DNA of 64,000 nt from the NCBI GenBank assembly GCA_039621445.1, contig CP154954.1, positions 19,144,642 through 19,208,641 on the forward strand. Direction: 5' to 3'. Of the stretch, positions 54,399-64,000 are shown piece after piece. The stretch comes from Euglena gracilis (Eukaryota; Euglenida; Euglenophyceae; Euglenales). Position 1 is the stretch's first letter. Every line of letters starts with the position of its first letter. A program made the position numbers and the translations under genes. The notes beneath the pieces were generated by a model. That model saw only the letters and a list, made by a program, of their open reading frames with translations, made no database searches and had not been told where the DNA came from.

Positions 54399-56178
54399 AT
54401 TCAGATAAACAAGAATTTTTCTTACAATCTCAAAAAAGTGGAAGCGAAAATTTTGACATTTTTTCAAACAAGCCATTTGAAATGGCGTTGCATTGGATGG
54501 ATGATGTTTGCGGGAGAAGGACATTTCTTTAGATCCCAGGGTGTCCAGCCAACTAGCTGTAAAAAAAGTGCTGTCTTGCCACCCCCCCCCCCCAAGGGGG
54601 TTCAGGGGGGGTCCGGCCGGATGCAGGGCCGTTGGTTGTTTCCCAAAAAACTGGCAAAAAAAACGGGAATATAGCTGGGTTGGAATCTCTCAGTCACATT
54701 TTTGAAGTGAAATGACAAATATGCCACTTTTTGACCCACAAATATGGCATATTTTGATCATCTTTCACCCTTTTTTGCAGTGTCCCAAACATGGGAAAAA
54801 TGTTTTCTCCGGGACAATGGCTTTTCCAGGGCTGGATATGGCACTGGCTTTTAACTAAAATTTTGTGGTACTGCTCACCAACAAATTGTCAGATTTGCGA
54901 AAGCCGTTGTGAGATGGGAATGCAAACTGCAACAACACGAAGCACTGACGATTTGTAGTTAAAACGATCCGGATGAGGTTTACAGCAAGGTCAGGATCCC
55001 CTCTGGTGGTGGTGTGAGTGGTTTGGAATGAGGGCCAAACGGAGGACAGAACTCCAGAAAGCAAAACGAAACGAATTGGAAAGTGATACCGCATACAGAT
55101 GGCAAAAAGCTAGCCCCAAGGACCTGTGGCAATTGTTCAGGGGCTTACTCTTCTCACTGACCCATCAAATCAAATCATTTGAAAATAAAAGAATTCTTTC
55201 TTTTCTTCAAAAACCGATTGTCTCGGTTTTTGAATACCTCACAACATTAACCTTGCATATCACCATTGTCACAACCAAAAAATAAATAACCAAATAAATA
55301 ATATGGGTGGAGGCGAAGATTTGCCACACATGCAGTGCGAGCGTCGCCTGCCGTGGAGCAGGGCTTATGGGGAAGAACAAGACGTAAACCACCGGCCGTG
55401 GACACAATGCACGGAAAGGAAAGACATGGAAAGATTTGACTGCAGAACTTAGGAGAGGCGGAGTATGGGTGACTTCTGGGTGACTTGGTTTGTGGGGCAG
55501 GCCCGGGATTGGCAACCATCGAATTTGATGGTGTTCCACCTGCAAGCAAGCAAGCAACAGCATACATCCTCATGCAAATGACAAACAAAATTCTCGATCT
55601 GACTCCCAGGACGGACTCTTCACACCTACCGCCCCCCTGTCTCCAGACAGATCAGCGCGGAAGAGGTTGGAAACCTGTCAGCGGGACAGAGCGTGGAGGA
55701 CAATCTCATGGGCAGGTCCGGGGCAGAGGAACAAAGCTGACTCGAACTCAGTGGCAAAAAATCCGAAAAAGAAAAAATTCCCCCAATTTGGAACCAGACA
55801 CCTGCAACTGGTTTCTGAAGCGGTCCTTTTTGGGAAAAAAATCATCAGAATTTTGGGAAGAGACAGGTTAGAGGGTACAGGGAGACAGGTCCCTTGGAAG
55901 ACCGTCGGCAAAACGCCGAAAAGCTGGTTTGACAGTTAAATATGAGAAAAATGGCAAAAAAAAAAGCCGAAAAGCCAAAATGAAACACATGCGGGTGGGG
56001 ACAATAGCTGGGACAGAGGGTTGGGGACAGTTTCCAGGAGGACAAGTTTTCAGGGGGGTTGCAACCCTACAGTGAGCCAGGGCTCAGCCCAAGGCACAGA
56101 AGCTTGCCCTTAAAAGGCCTTAGAAACAAGGACTACCTTCTTGGGGAATGGGTTGGCGTGCCTGCCCCTTCCGATTTA
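54399..56178. other. No exon called
   Basis: A poly-C/G MITE remnant at 54580-54680, otherwise mixed AT-rich DNA. A minus-strand segment at 55300-55420 (FPCIVSTAGGLRLVLPHKP) is weakly protein-like. GACAGGTTAGAGG..GGGACAGTTTCCAGG near 55860-56050 repeats words seen at 34980-35030. Confidence 0.4.
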
Positions 56179-56573
56179 CCTCCCCCTCCCTTGTCTAAGC
56201 ACCGGAAAAGATGGGTAAGAACCGGGGGGGTGGTGCTTATTTTGCCAAAATATGGGTAAGAACCAGGGGGGTGGTGCTTAGACAAGGGGGAAAACTTGAC
56301 TGCAAAAAAAATCCGGCGCTTCGCGCCGAAAAGGAAAAATTCCCCTTATTTTGGAGGTCCACTGTTGAACTTACATATATTTGGATGCAGAAATCAACAA
56401 TACCTCACCAAATCAGGTCTCAGAAGTTGCAGAAATTTCGAAATTTTTGAGAAATTTCTTTTAAAAATGCACACAAAATAAACCTCCCCATGACGATGAC
56501 CTTTAAAAAGATGGGTAAGAACCGGGGGGGGGTGCTTAGACAAGGGTGGTGCTTAGACAAAGGGGGGGGGAGG
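56179..56573 (+). mobile_element. TA-flanked MITE (CTTGTCTAAGCACC ends), copy 2
   Basis: 395 bp, ends CCTCCCCCTCCCTTGTCTAA and GACAAAGGGGGGGGAGG, flanked by TA (56177-56178 and 56574-56575). The core matches copy 1 at 14222-14930, including GGATGCAGAAATCAACAATA and CAGGTCTCAGAAGTTGCAG. It shows what copy 1 looked like before its nested insertion. Confidence 0.8.
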
Positions 56574-56824
56574 TACATACAAACATACCGCAGAAAAAAA
56601 TGTTTATTTTCAGAGGGTCAAGGCAGGGAGAGAAAGGAAACGTTTCTGATTCGCCGTGAAAAAATCAAAAAGGTCTTCGACTGCATGTGAACTAGGTCCG
56701 CACATCATAGCTCTTTAAATGGGGTGGCTGGTTGCGCTTTGTAAGCTCCTCGCAACAAAAATCAACATCTGAAGAGAGTTGATGCCAGATGGCTGGAAAA
56801 CGTTGCGAAATCCCAGGCCAGCTG

Positions 56825-56940
56825 TCATACGCAAGTGACCTCGTACAGCATCTGGATGTTGATCCGCACTTTGGTGGTCAAAGATACCTGAGTTTGTACA
56901 TTGGTCACCCCAAAGCAGATGTTGCACGGCAACAGGCAGC
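56825..56940 (-). CDS. ART gene 2, last exon with stop codon
   Basis: Two bases, 37 codons and TGA, after acceptor GACTGCAG. It reads CLLPCNICFGVTNVQTQVSL, then TTKVRINIQMLYEVTCV. Aligned to gene 1 it keeps CN-x-x-F-x-V-T and T-T-[RK]-V-[KR]-I-x-I-x-M-x-[FY]-E-V-x-C-V-stop. Its entry phase is one base off from that expected after the 58068 donor. Confidence 0.85.
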
Positions 56941-57111
56941 CTGCAGTCGGTGGGAAAAGCAGGTGGGGGGGGGGTCGTGCCCCCACAACCTAAACAGTGG
57001 TGCAGTCCAGGTGGCTGGAGCGAAACAAATTCCCCACCCAACATCGGCAAAAATTTGCTATTCTGGGCACACTTTGGGTTAAAAAATAATAGCCAGACAC
57101 AAAGTTTCAAC

Positions 57112-57595
<484 letters not shown>

Positions 57596-58067
57596 CAGCA
57601 AGCTAATACTTGGCAAAATGTGTGTGTGTATGTATACATAATTCATTTTTGGTTTCAAACAATTAACAATTAAAAAGTAAGAAGTAATGAAAAATGAAAA
57701 AATGAAAAAATGCGTCGCCTTAACAAATAAAATTTTGTTTAAATGGCCGACAATGCGGTGGGAAACACCTTTTTCTAATTACTTATATAACAGAATTTAA
57801 CAGAATTCACTTTCAATTTCAAACAATAAGCAATTAAATAACAAAAAAAATGTAAAAACATGCCTTAAAAATATGTGTGTTGATTTTGGTTAAACAGCTG
57901 AGAACGCCGAGAAATTATTGTTCGTTTTCCCCCTTAATTTCAATAACAATATACAAAAAGGGGGGGGGGACCGCAGAAAAAAACTGCATGGAAATGCTCC
58001 AAAACCACCCCTGTGCCGCCAATGTCATCTGATTGTGCGGCAGGGTGTTGTGGTGAAGCAGTCCAGC

Positions 58068-58187
58068 CTGGGTGGCAACAGGATCTCACGCTCGTTGGGG
58101 AAGGCGCTCACCCCCTCAAGGTGGATCAGCTTGTTGCAGAACGTCCGCGGGATGGTGATGACGAAGAGGTGGACCCCGAAGCCAGGG
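58068..58187 (-). CDS. ART gene 2, ARTT-loop exon (ExE)
   Basis: One base, 39 codons, two bases, from GTAAAG|C to CCCAG|GCTGGA, a GC donor at the same site as in gene 1. It reads GFGVHLFVITIPRTFCNKLI, then HLEGVSAFPNEREILLPP. The first base completes AGC with the two bases left by the exon at 59967, so that junction is in frame. The catalytic E-R-E is intact. Confidence 0.9.
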
Positions 58188-58269
58188 CTTTACGGGAAGG
58201 ACAGGGAGCTCGAACCGAGGGTTCGAGCATAAGCTCCCCCCCCCCCGCTCCAGAAGGGGGGAGGGCGGG

Positions 58270-58400
58270 AGGGTTGCGGTAGGAGGAGGCTCCGTCGGCG
58301 GAGGCTCTAGAGCCTCCTCGAACGATATTCGAGGTGGTTCGAGGAGGCTCTGGAGCCTCCTCGAACGAAGTGCGAGTTCGTTCGAGGAGGCTCCAGAGCC
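58270..58400. repeat. GAGGAGGCTC/GAGCCTCCTC palindromes, cluster 1
   Basis: Repeated inverted units of GAGGAGGCTCTGGAGCCTCC type with CGAACGA spacers. They could fold into long hairpins in RNA or single-stranded DNA. Cluster 2 is at 59195-59390. Confidence 0.8.
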
Positions 58401-58472
58401 TCGTCCTACGTACATACATGCGGGTATCAGGAGCTCAGGATGAAACATTCAAAAACATTCAAAATTATCTCT

Positions 58473-58512
58473 CTCTCTCTCTCTCTCTCTTTCAGTCTCT
58501 CTCTCTCTCTAT
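58473..58512 (+). repeat. (CT)n microsatellite
   Basis: About 40 bp of CT with a short TTCAGT interruption. Confidence 0.95.
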
Positions 58513-58669
58513 CACTCCTCCATCTGTGCAATGTTATGTTAAGGGAATGAGCCCCCACCGGCCCATGGTGTGCGGTGCACAAGTGCAAGGTATTCAAGTG
58601 AGGTTGTCTTGCTGTCACATCTATCTCTTGAATGCACAACATAACCACCTTTTTTCATAATCTGTTTGT

Positions 58670-59085
58670 GTGCATGTTCACCCTAACCCTATCCCTTCAG
58701 TTAACAACATAACTCTCATTATCTTCCTAATCTTTTTGTGTGCCTGTTCACCCTAACCCTATCCCTTCAATTAATAACATAACTCCTTCTGTTTTCGAAT
58801 TTTCTTTTGTGTGCATGTTCACCCTAACCCTATCCCTTCAATTAACATTATACCTCCTTTTTTATCCTAATTTGTGTGCATGTTCACCCGAACCCTATCC
58901 CTCCAGGTAACAACATAACTCCCTTTAATTTCCTAATCTTTGTGTGTGCACGTTCACCCTAACCCCATCCCTTCAATTAACAACACAACTCCTTTTGTTT
59001 TCGAGTTTTCTTTTGTGTGCATGTTCACCCTAACCCTATCCCTCCAGTTAACAACATAACTCCCTTTATCTTCCTAATCTGTTTG
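58670..59085 (+). repeat. 70-bp tandem repeat with CCCTAACCCTATCCC core
   Basis: Six units at about 70-bp spacing; the core starts at 58681, 58751, 58822, 58887, 58957 and 59028. Each has GTGTGCATGTTCACCCTAACCC then TATCCCTTCA, TTAACAACATAACTCC and a T-rich link. Every core holds two CCCTAA/CCCTAT units, like the complement of TTAGGG telomere repeats. Confidence 0.9.
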
Positions 59086-59194
59086 TGTCCCCCGAATTCA
59101 TCTCTCAACAAATCAACCTCCATTTTTTTTTAAATATTCTCATCACAAAAACCCAGAAAACTGATGCACGGTCTCCTGATACGAGCAAGCATGT

Positions 59195-59390
59195 ACACAG
59201 GAGGAGGCTCGAGATTTCGTTTGAGGAGGCTCGAATGACCTCAAACGACGTTCAAGGAGGCTCTAGAGCCTCCTCGAACGTCGTTTGAGGAGTTTTGAGG
59301 AGGCTCTAGAGCCTCCTCGAACGCCTTTTAAGCCCCCCCCTTCGGGGGGGGGGGCTTAAAAACGTCTGAGGAGGCTCGAGGCCTCCTCCT
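59195..59390. repeat. GAGGAGGCTC/GAGCCTCCTC palindromes, cluster 2
   Basis: At least five GAGGAGGCTC..GAGCCTCCTC inverted units joined by CGAACG or CAAACG, plus a GCCCCCCCCTTCGGGGGGGG hairpin. Same unit as 58270-58400. Confidence 0.8.
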
Positions 59391-59940
59391 ACGGTTACCC
59401 CCCCCCTGGGGAGGGCACCGAAACTGGGTGGTCTGGGTGACTGATTTTTGGTGCGGTGTTAATCGCCGTATCGATGTTTTGGTGTACCCTAAAATTCGGC
59501 CCAAAAATCCGTTTTGGGCATAGGGCATATTTGGACAAAAAAATGGCACAAAAGCTATCGGCGCAAGCGCCAGAAGGAAAAATTTGACCTTTGGGGGGTC
59601 CTGGGTCCCCCCAGATTGGGAGTCTCCTTGGCAGGTGGGGGTCTGAACTCTGGTCCAGGGGGGCACTACCCCCTCCCCTACCCCGTACACTCCTCGTATT
59701 GAATTTCGTCGGATCCCCCTCCCCACCACCATCAACCCCCCCAATAGAAGCACGGGCGTGCTTGTAGCGGACCGCCACTTCCGGTGGCTGGGGTGAGCTT
59801 CTATTTGGACCCCACCTGCGGAATTTTTGTTGATTTCCGCTAGAATTCCCATCAAAATGGGGGGTGCGCTTGTTGGGGGGTGCGCTTTTATTTGGACCCT
59901 GCGCTTGCGGCCCCGCGCTTCTATAAGGGGGGATTTAGGG
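59391..59940. other. MITE-like DNA in ART gene 2 intron
   Basis: Starts with GTTACCCCCCCCTGG, then GGCGCAAGCGCC and CTTTGGGGGGTCC blocks. 59720-59935 holds repeated CGCTTCTAT and TTTTATTTGGACC words. No exon recognised. Confidence 0.45.
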
Positions 59941-59966
59941 GTTCGGTGATTCCTGTGTAGCCCTGC

Positions 59967-60089
59967 CTGAAGGAAACGCTGCTGTTCTCGAGGCTGGTGG
60001 ATGTGAAGCCCGACCAGATGAAGTGCTTTGGTGGCAGGGGGGGCCAGGAGACGACCCAGGACGCGAAGCCAGCAGACAAAAAAATGCAC
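59967..60089 (-). CDS. ART gene 2, STS exon
   Basis: Reads CIFLSAGFASWVVSWPPLPP, then KHFIWSGFTSTSLENSSVSF, ending at TTCAG|GCAGGG, a GC donor in phase 2. FIWSGFTSTSL is identical to gene 1. In gene 1 the sequence runs straight on into GVHLFV, so gene 2 has an extra intron (58188-59966) here. The 5' end is approximate. Confidence 0.8.
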
Positions 60090-60239
60090 CTCCCCCCCAA
60101 CCGGTTCGACGCAAACCCCACACGTCACCGTTGCGGTGGGTGGAATCGGTGCCCAATATCCTGTTCTTCGGCAAACTGCCGTGCCGGGGACAAAACGCTC
60201 AGCCAGACATTCATTTAGTGTGTTCACAAATCCGATTGT

Positions 60240-60560
60240 GAACACAAAATTTTTTTTGGTGAACACAGGTGAAAATATTTTTTGTGAACTGAAACGTCAA
60301 ACTTTTGTGAATGTAAACATTTCTAAAAGTTGGTGTACTTTACTTAAACTCGGACTGATCTGTTGACACCATAGCCACACTTGTTGGACTTGTTCAACTT
60401 GTTCAACTTGTACGACGTTTTTGGTGAACACAGGTGAACACAAAATTTTTTTTGGTGAACATTGGTGAACACAATTTTTTTTTTTGGTGAACATAGGTGG
60501 CACACAAATTTTTTTTTGGTGATACACATGATACACAAATATTTTTTTTGGTGAACACAC
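60240..60560 (+). repeat. GGTGAACACA-AATTTTTTTT tandem repeat
   Basis: Six or so irregular units of TTTTGGTGAACACAGGTGAACA or GATACACA variants, each followed by AAATTTTTTTT. Confidence 0.75.
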
Positions 60561-61569
60561 TAACTGAATGTCTGCGCTCAGCCGTCTCGCCAACCTGTTA
60601 GAAAGGTCGTGGAAAAAAAAGTTGCTGCAAATCAGGCACATGGGTCAAACGGTTGTCCACAGATTGGGGGAGGGCCACACTCAAGAGCACAAAAATTCGA
60701 CACGGGCGAATACCCCTCACAAAAAAAACCAGTCACAAGGCGCTTCAGCCCCGGACAACCCATTTGGCTCAACTTCCCAGAGGGGTGGGGTCAGCCAACA
60801 TCCTTCTTCCAGCAAGCGCATATCCCCCCCCACGCCCAACGACCACGTAAGGTTCATCTCCTACCGGGGGGGGGGGTAAGCCGCTAATGTTTGTCTCTGA
60901 CCAGGGAGGCAGGTAGTTAGACAAGGGGGGTGGACCCCAGCTTCGCAAAAACAGGCCAAGATGAGAATATATGGTCATTTTCAACAAAATTAGAAAAAAA
61001 ACTTCTCTGTGACATGCAAATGTAAAAAAAAAGGGGAAATGACACAATATTTCTCCACAATTATTGAACCATGATCGTATACAAAAAGGTCAAATCTGAC
61101 TGTTGGACAAACCCAGGCATTGGACAGGGGGGGGGGTGAGAGGTAGCCTCTGTAATGAACCCCAAAATGGGGGTTGTTAAGCAACGCTCTGGATGCCATT
61201 TTGACCCATTTCTAAATATTTTTCGGCCATTTTGATCGTTTGTTCCCATTTCTGCTAGCCTTTTTTGTTCGGTTGTTATTGGCTGAAATTAAGGGACGAT
61301 GAGAATGCAATTACTGCAAAAAGTCAGCTATTGAAACACCGAAATCACACTGTTTCAATATGACCCATTGCACAACGCTGAATGCATGTGACCCCCGAAA
61401 ATCCCTCGTAAAAATACACCGAAATTCGATGGGTGGTGTGGAGGTTGACCACCCCCCACCAGGCCTTCTTCCCCTATTCCCGGCGGCGTGGATTATCAGG
61501 TTACATTCTTCCTTCAGCGCCGAAGGAGCATTGGCTTGCAATCTACGGAACCACAAGCTGGCAAACAGC
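60561..61569. other. Intron DNA, no exon called
   Basis: Contains poly-G/C element remnants at 60840-60930 and 61120-61180 with GACAAGGG and CCAACGACC words of the TA-flanked families. Otherwise AT-rich. Confidence 0.45.
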
Positions 61570-61695
61570 CTCTGGGGCACCCCTGGCCTTGGCCACATAC
61601 AATTTCAGCTGGCTGTCCTGCAGGGTCGTGCGGCGGTACAGTGTGATGGAGGGATTCCCGGGTATCAGGAGGTGGCTCAGCAGCAGGTCGCACAA
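61570..61695 (-). CDS. ART gene 2, exon with catalytic arginine
   Basis: Exactly 42 codons, phase 0 at both ends if the GC donor GAG|GCTGTT is used; acceptor GCCCAG after a C-rich tract. It reads LCDLLLSHLLIPGNPSITLY, then RRTTLQDSQLKLYVAKARGA. It joins the preceding exon (62750-62814) in phase. SITLYRRTTLQ and LYVxKARGA are shared with gene 1. Confidence 0.88.
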
Positions 61696-61890
61696 CTGGG
61701 CTTCGCCAGGGGATACGAGGGAGAAATGGGAATGGTGGAGGAGATGGGGTTTAAAGAGACGTTATGCTGGTAACCCTGACGAGTGTGGTGCCACATTTTG
61801 TGGTAGCCAATACGCCGAACAATTTGCGTGTCGGTTTGCCTCTTGGTCACGGACACCAAGAGGCCGACTTGATCTGGTGTGCTAGATCAA

Positions 61891-62199
61891 TCAACTGCTT
61901 CTTGGGTTTGACCTCTCCGCCCGTCCAAGAAGTTTGCGCACACCAGGGCGACTGTGGTCGTGATGACACAAAATTTTTTTCATCACCAGCTCATAGGGTA
62001 TACAAAACTTAAAACCCGCTTCATTCCGGAGGTTCAAATGCACAAGTGACTGGGAAGAATTCTCAACCATTTGGACATCATTCAATTCCTCGGCAATGGG
62101 ACTACAGACAAAGTCGTTGGAATATTGACATTCAACTGCGGCATCACAATCCGCTTGACCATGAACATCCCAAACACGGTATATGCCTTCCCCCTCCAA
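61891..62199 (-). other. Open stretch in ART gene 2 intron, coding status unclear
   Basis: One frame is open for 102 codons (VHLNLRNEAGFKFCIPYEL). A second, shorter frame reads YTVFGMFMVKRIVMPQLNVN, from acceptor GGGAAG to donor TCT|GTAGTC. Gene 1 has no counterpart and the flanking exons already join in phase, so it may be a cassette exon or chance. Confidence 0.3.
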
Positions 62200-62749
62200 T
62201 TAGAAACAAGCCTGCGAGAAGAGTTCTCCGTTGTAAAATTTAAATGCTAGGCATCTGCGGACATAAATAGACACCAGCAGAGCCCAAGATGGTACATCGT
62301 GGCATTTATGGCACAGATAATCCGAGGGCATATTTCGAAAATGGTCACTTCGAGAAACCCATTGGGTCGCATTCGTAATATTTTAAACAAAAATAAATTG
62401 TATATTGTCGGAAATCCACAAAAAATATTCAGTGATTCTGAAAAAGAAGCCTTCCAACTCCCCTGCCCTTCTGTATCAGCATTGATGAACTGAAAAAAAA
62501 GCTGAAATGGTAAGGTGACAAAATTTTTTTGTATATTTACAGGCAAATAATAAAACATAATTGTGTCCAATAACTATCCCCACTGATACCCACCGAATGA
62601 AAAATTTCTCCAAACTAGATATGACTGCAAATCACTGGCGCACTCCCTACTTACTGACTAGTGACCACAAATGGAAACTTGATCGAGGGGACAACTGGGG
62701 AGAGCGAACCAGAATACAAATAATCTGGGAGAGCATCCGTGGTCCCCAC

Positions 62750-62814
62750 CAATAGAGCCTTGATGAAGGGCATGAAATAAGACAGGTCGTCTTTGTTGTC
62801 GGGGGCATTGACTC
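62750..62814 (-). CDS. ART gene 2, helical exon (FMPFIKALL)
   Basis: Two bases plus 21 codons: VNAPDNKDDLSYFMPFIKAL plus L. Same length and splice points as 21563-21627 in gene 1. The two sequences stay similar for about 15 bp past the proposed GT donor, so the exon could instead run a few codons further. Confidence 0.8.
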
Positions 62815-62873
62815 CTTTACAAACTAACCCAAAACGCACCTACCTGCTTTCAGAAAATGCAAGCAGGTAGATG

Positions 62874-63115
62874 CATGCACACATACATACAACACATACA
62901 TACACACACACACATACATACATACATACATACGTACATGCATACATACATACATACACACACACATACATACATACATACATACATACATACATACATA
63001 CATACATACATACATACATACATACATACATACATACATACATACATACATACATACATACATACAGACAGACAGACAGACAGACAGACATACGTACGTA
63101 CGCACATACATACAA
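62874..63115 (+). repeat. (CATA)n and (CAGA)n microsatellite
   Basis: CATA repeats with a short CAGA block near 63065-63090. No coding value. Confidence 0.97.
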
Positions 63116-63581
63116 AAACCAAAAACAAAAAAATACTTCTCTGAGACATGCAAATGCAAAAAAAGAGATGCAATACACAATATTTCTCAGCAATTGTTGA
63201 AACAACTGTGTGCAAAGAGTTCGCGTCTGACTGGGGGTGATAGGACAGGGAGGCTGGCGCAAGGTACATCTAAACACGCCAGTGTTCTTTTCAAGACAGG
63301 GGGGGGGGCTCCTACGCACCCAGGGGGTACCCCTCCCCCCTCCTGGTTTGCACAAACAACAACAATGGAAAAAATCAGGATTTATAAGAGGTTACGGAGG
63401 AGCACCTTCCCCAGAAGAGCAGCGGTCCGGCAGACCCACCCATCCCCTCCTTCCCCTTGGGGCCCAACCTTAAAACTCCCTGATACATGCATGTGTTTGT
63501 GCGACAGACACTGTTGATTACGCAAATTTTGACAAGACATCTTGCAACAGGGACTAGATTTTCTCCCAAGCCCAAGTAAGT

Positions 63582-63734
63582 CAGCCCATGCTCCTCCCGG
63601 CAGGCTCTGTTGCATTCATGGTACAGCCATGACTCCAGGCTGTACAGCCACAACAGCGCCTTCGTGATCTGGTTGGGGTCCTCTTTGGCTGCCACACAGA
63701 GCGGGCGAACGTCCCGAACAGAGCGCAGGACCAT
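63582..63734 (-). CDS. ART gene 2, exon DPNQITKALLWLYSLES
   Basis: Reads VRPLCVAAKEDPNQITKALL, then WLYSLESWLYHECNRACREE and HGL. DPNQITKALLWLYSLESW is identical to gene 1. The gene 1 donor (CTG|GT) is CTG|AC here, so the true 3' end may lie further left. The start at ATG 63734 follows a TTTTAAG acceptor and need not be the protein start. Confidence 0.8.
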
Positions 63735-64000
63735 TCCTTAAAAGCCATGGGGGGTGTCGAACCAGCTGGAAAGGGTAATGTGGCTAGGCTGGAACCCCCA
63801 AAATAAGCCCCCCAAAACTGGACAAAATAACCAAACAAGGTTAAATCCAGATGGGATGCAGTTTTGCAATAAATAAATAAAAATCAGAAAAAATCTGTTT
63901 TCTAATAAATCAAAAAAACCTCAAGGCCACCATTCTTTGACCATTTGCCTCCTTGTTTCGAAAAAAATGTCTCGATTTGTCTTTGTTTCAGCGGGTGGCG
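63735..64000. other. Right edge, no exon called
   Basis: A GGGGTGTCGAACCAGCTGG word of the GCTGG MITE group, then AT-rich DNA. Upstream exons of ART gene 2 (SAM-like, linker) would be expected beyond the edge. Confidence 0.4.

Noticed and set aside
58681-59045. A chromosome end (telomere)
   Set aside because: Only two telomere-like units occur per 70-bp monomer, and genes continue on both sides.
58670-59085. CRISPR array
   Set aside because: The intervening parts of the 70-bp units are also conserved, so there are no unique spacers, and the genome is eukaryotic. It is a satellite.
62651-62760. LPDYLYSG following the FMPFIKALL exon as the ART Y-R-G strand
   Set aside because: Gene 1 does not conserve it, the next exon supplies a better match (LYRRTTL), and the GT donor before it gives a consistent phase.

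Overview
The window looks like nuclear DNA from an intron-rich, repeat-rich microbial eukaryote. Coding sequence occurs only as short GC-rich islands, mostly 40-250 bp. These are bounded by splice-like sites and embedded in AT-rich or G/C-homopolymer DNA full of microsatellites and MITE-like elements. No long ORF is a gene: the longest ones are translations of CA, CATA or poly-G/C repeats. Nearly all convincing exons lie on the minus strand. Several exon ends fit GC-AG introns as well as GT-AG. One-directional genes, GC donors and many MITEs fit a dinoflagellate-like alga, but that is inference only.

Layout. (1) 0.6-13.0 kb, minus: a multi-exon gene of unknown family with two membrane helices and a LamG/concanavalin-like stretch. 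Exon phases were checked base by base for most of it, and two of its introns are almost exactly filled by MITE-like elements. (2) 13-18 kb: nested MITEs and low-complexity DNA. (3) 18.1-29.2 kb, minus: a gene reading SAM-like domain, linker, then an R-S-E type mono-ADP-ribosyltransferase domain with stop codon. (4) 29.4-33.9 kb: dispersed palindromes, one good orphan exon, more repeats. (5) 34-38 kb and 41-45 kb, minus: two collinear paralogous exon sets. Each holds an MR[KR]A[DE] segment, a Tudor-like segment, a MIB/HERC2 domain and a YRQTDL segment. (6) 46-53 kb, minus: further exons, including a beta-rich SPRY-like set and a duplicated segment that stays open in one frame. (7) 56.8-63.7 kb, minus: a second ADP-ribosyltransferase gene, paralogous exon by exon to the first and ending at the homologous stop.

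Repeats are a major feature. At least three MITE groups have CAG(G)-type inverted ends and 8-bp target-site duplications, which points to non-autonomous hAT elements. Others have TA duplications. One family starts with GTAAAC, so it carries its own 5' splice site. In the first gene one copy fills an intron almost completely, which makes it a candidate introner. Exon boundaries were read by eye. Where reading frame and phase agree across exons I say so; elsewhere coordinates are approximate.
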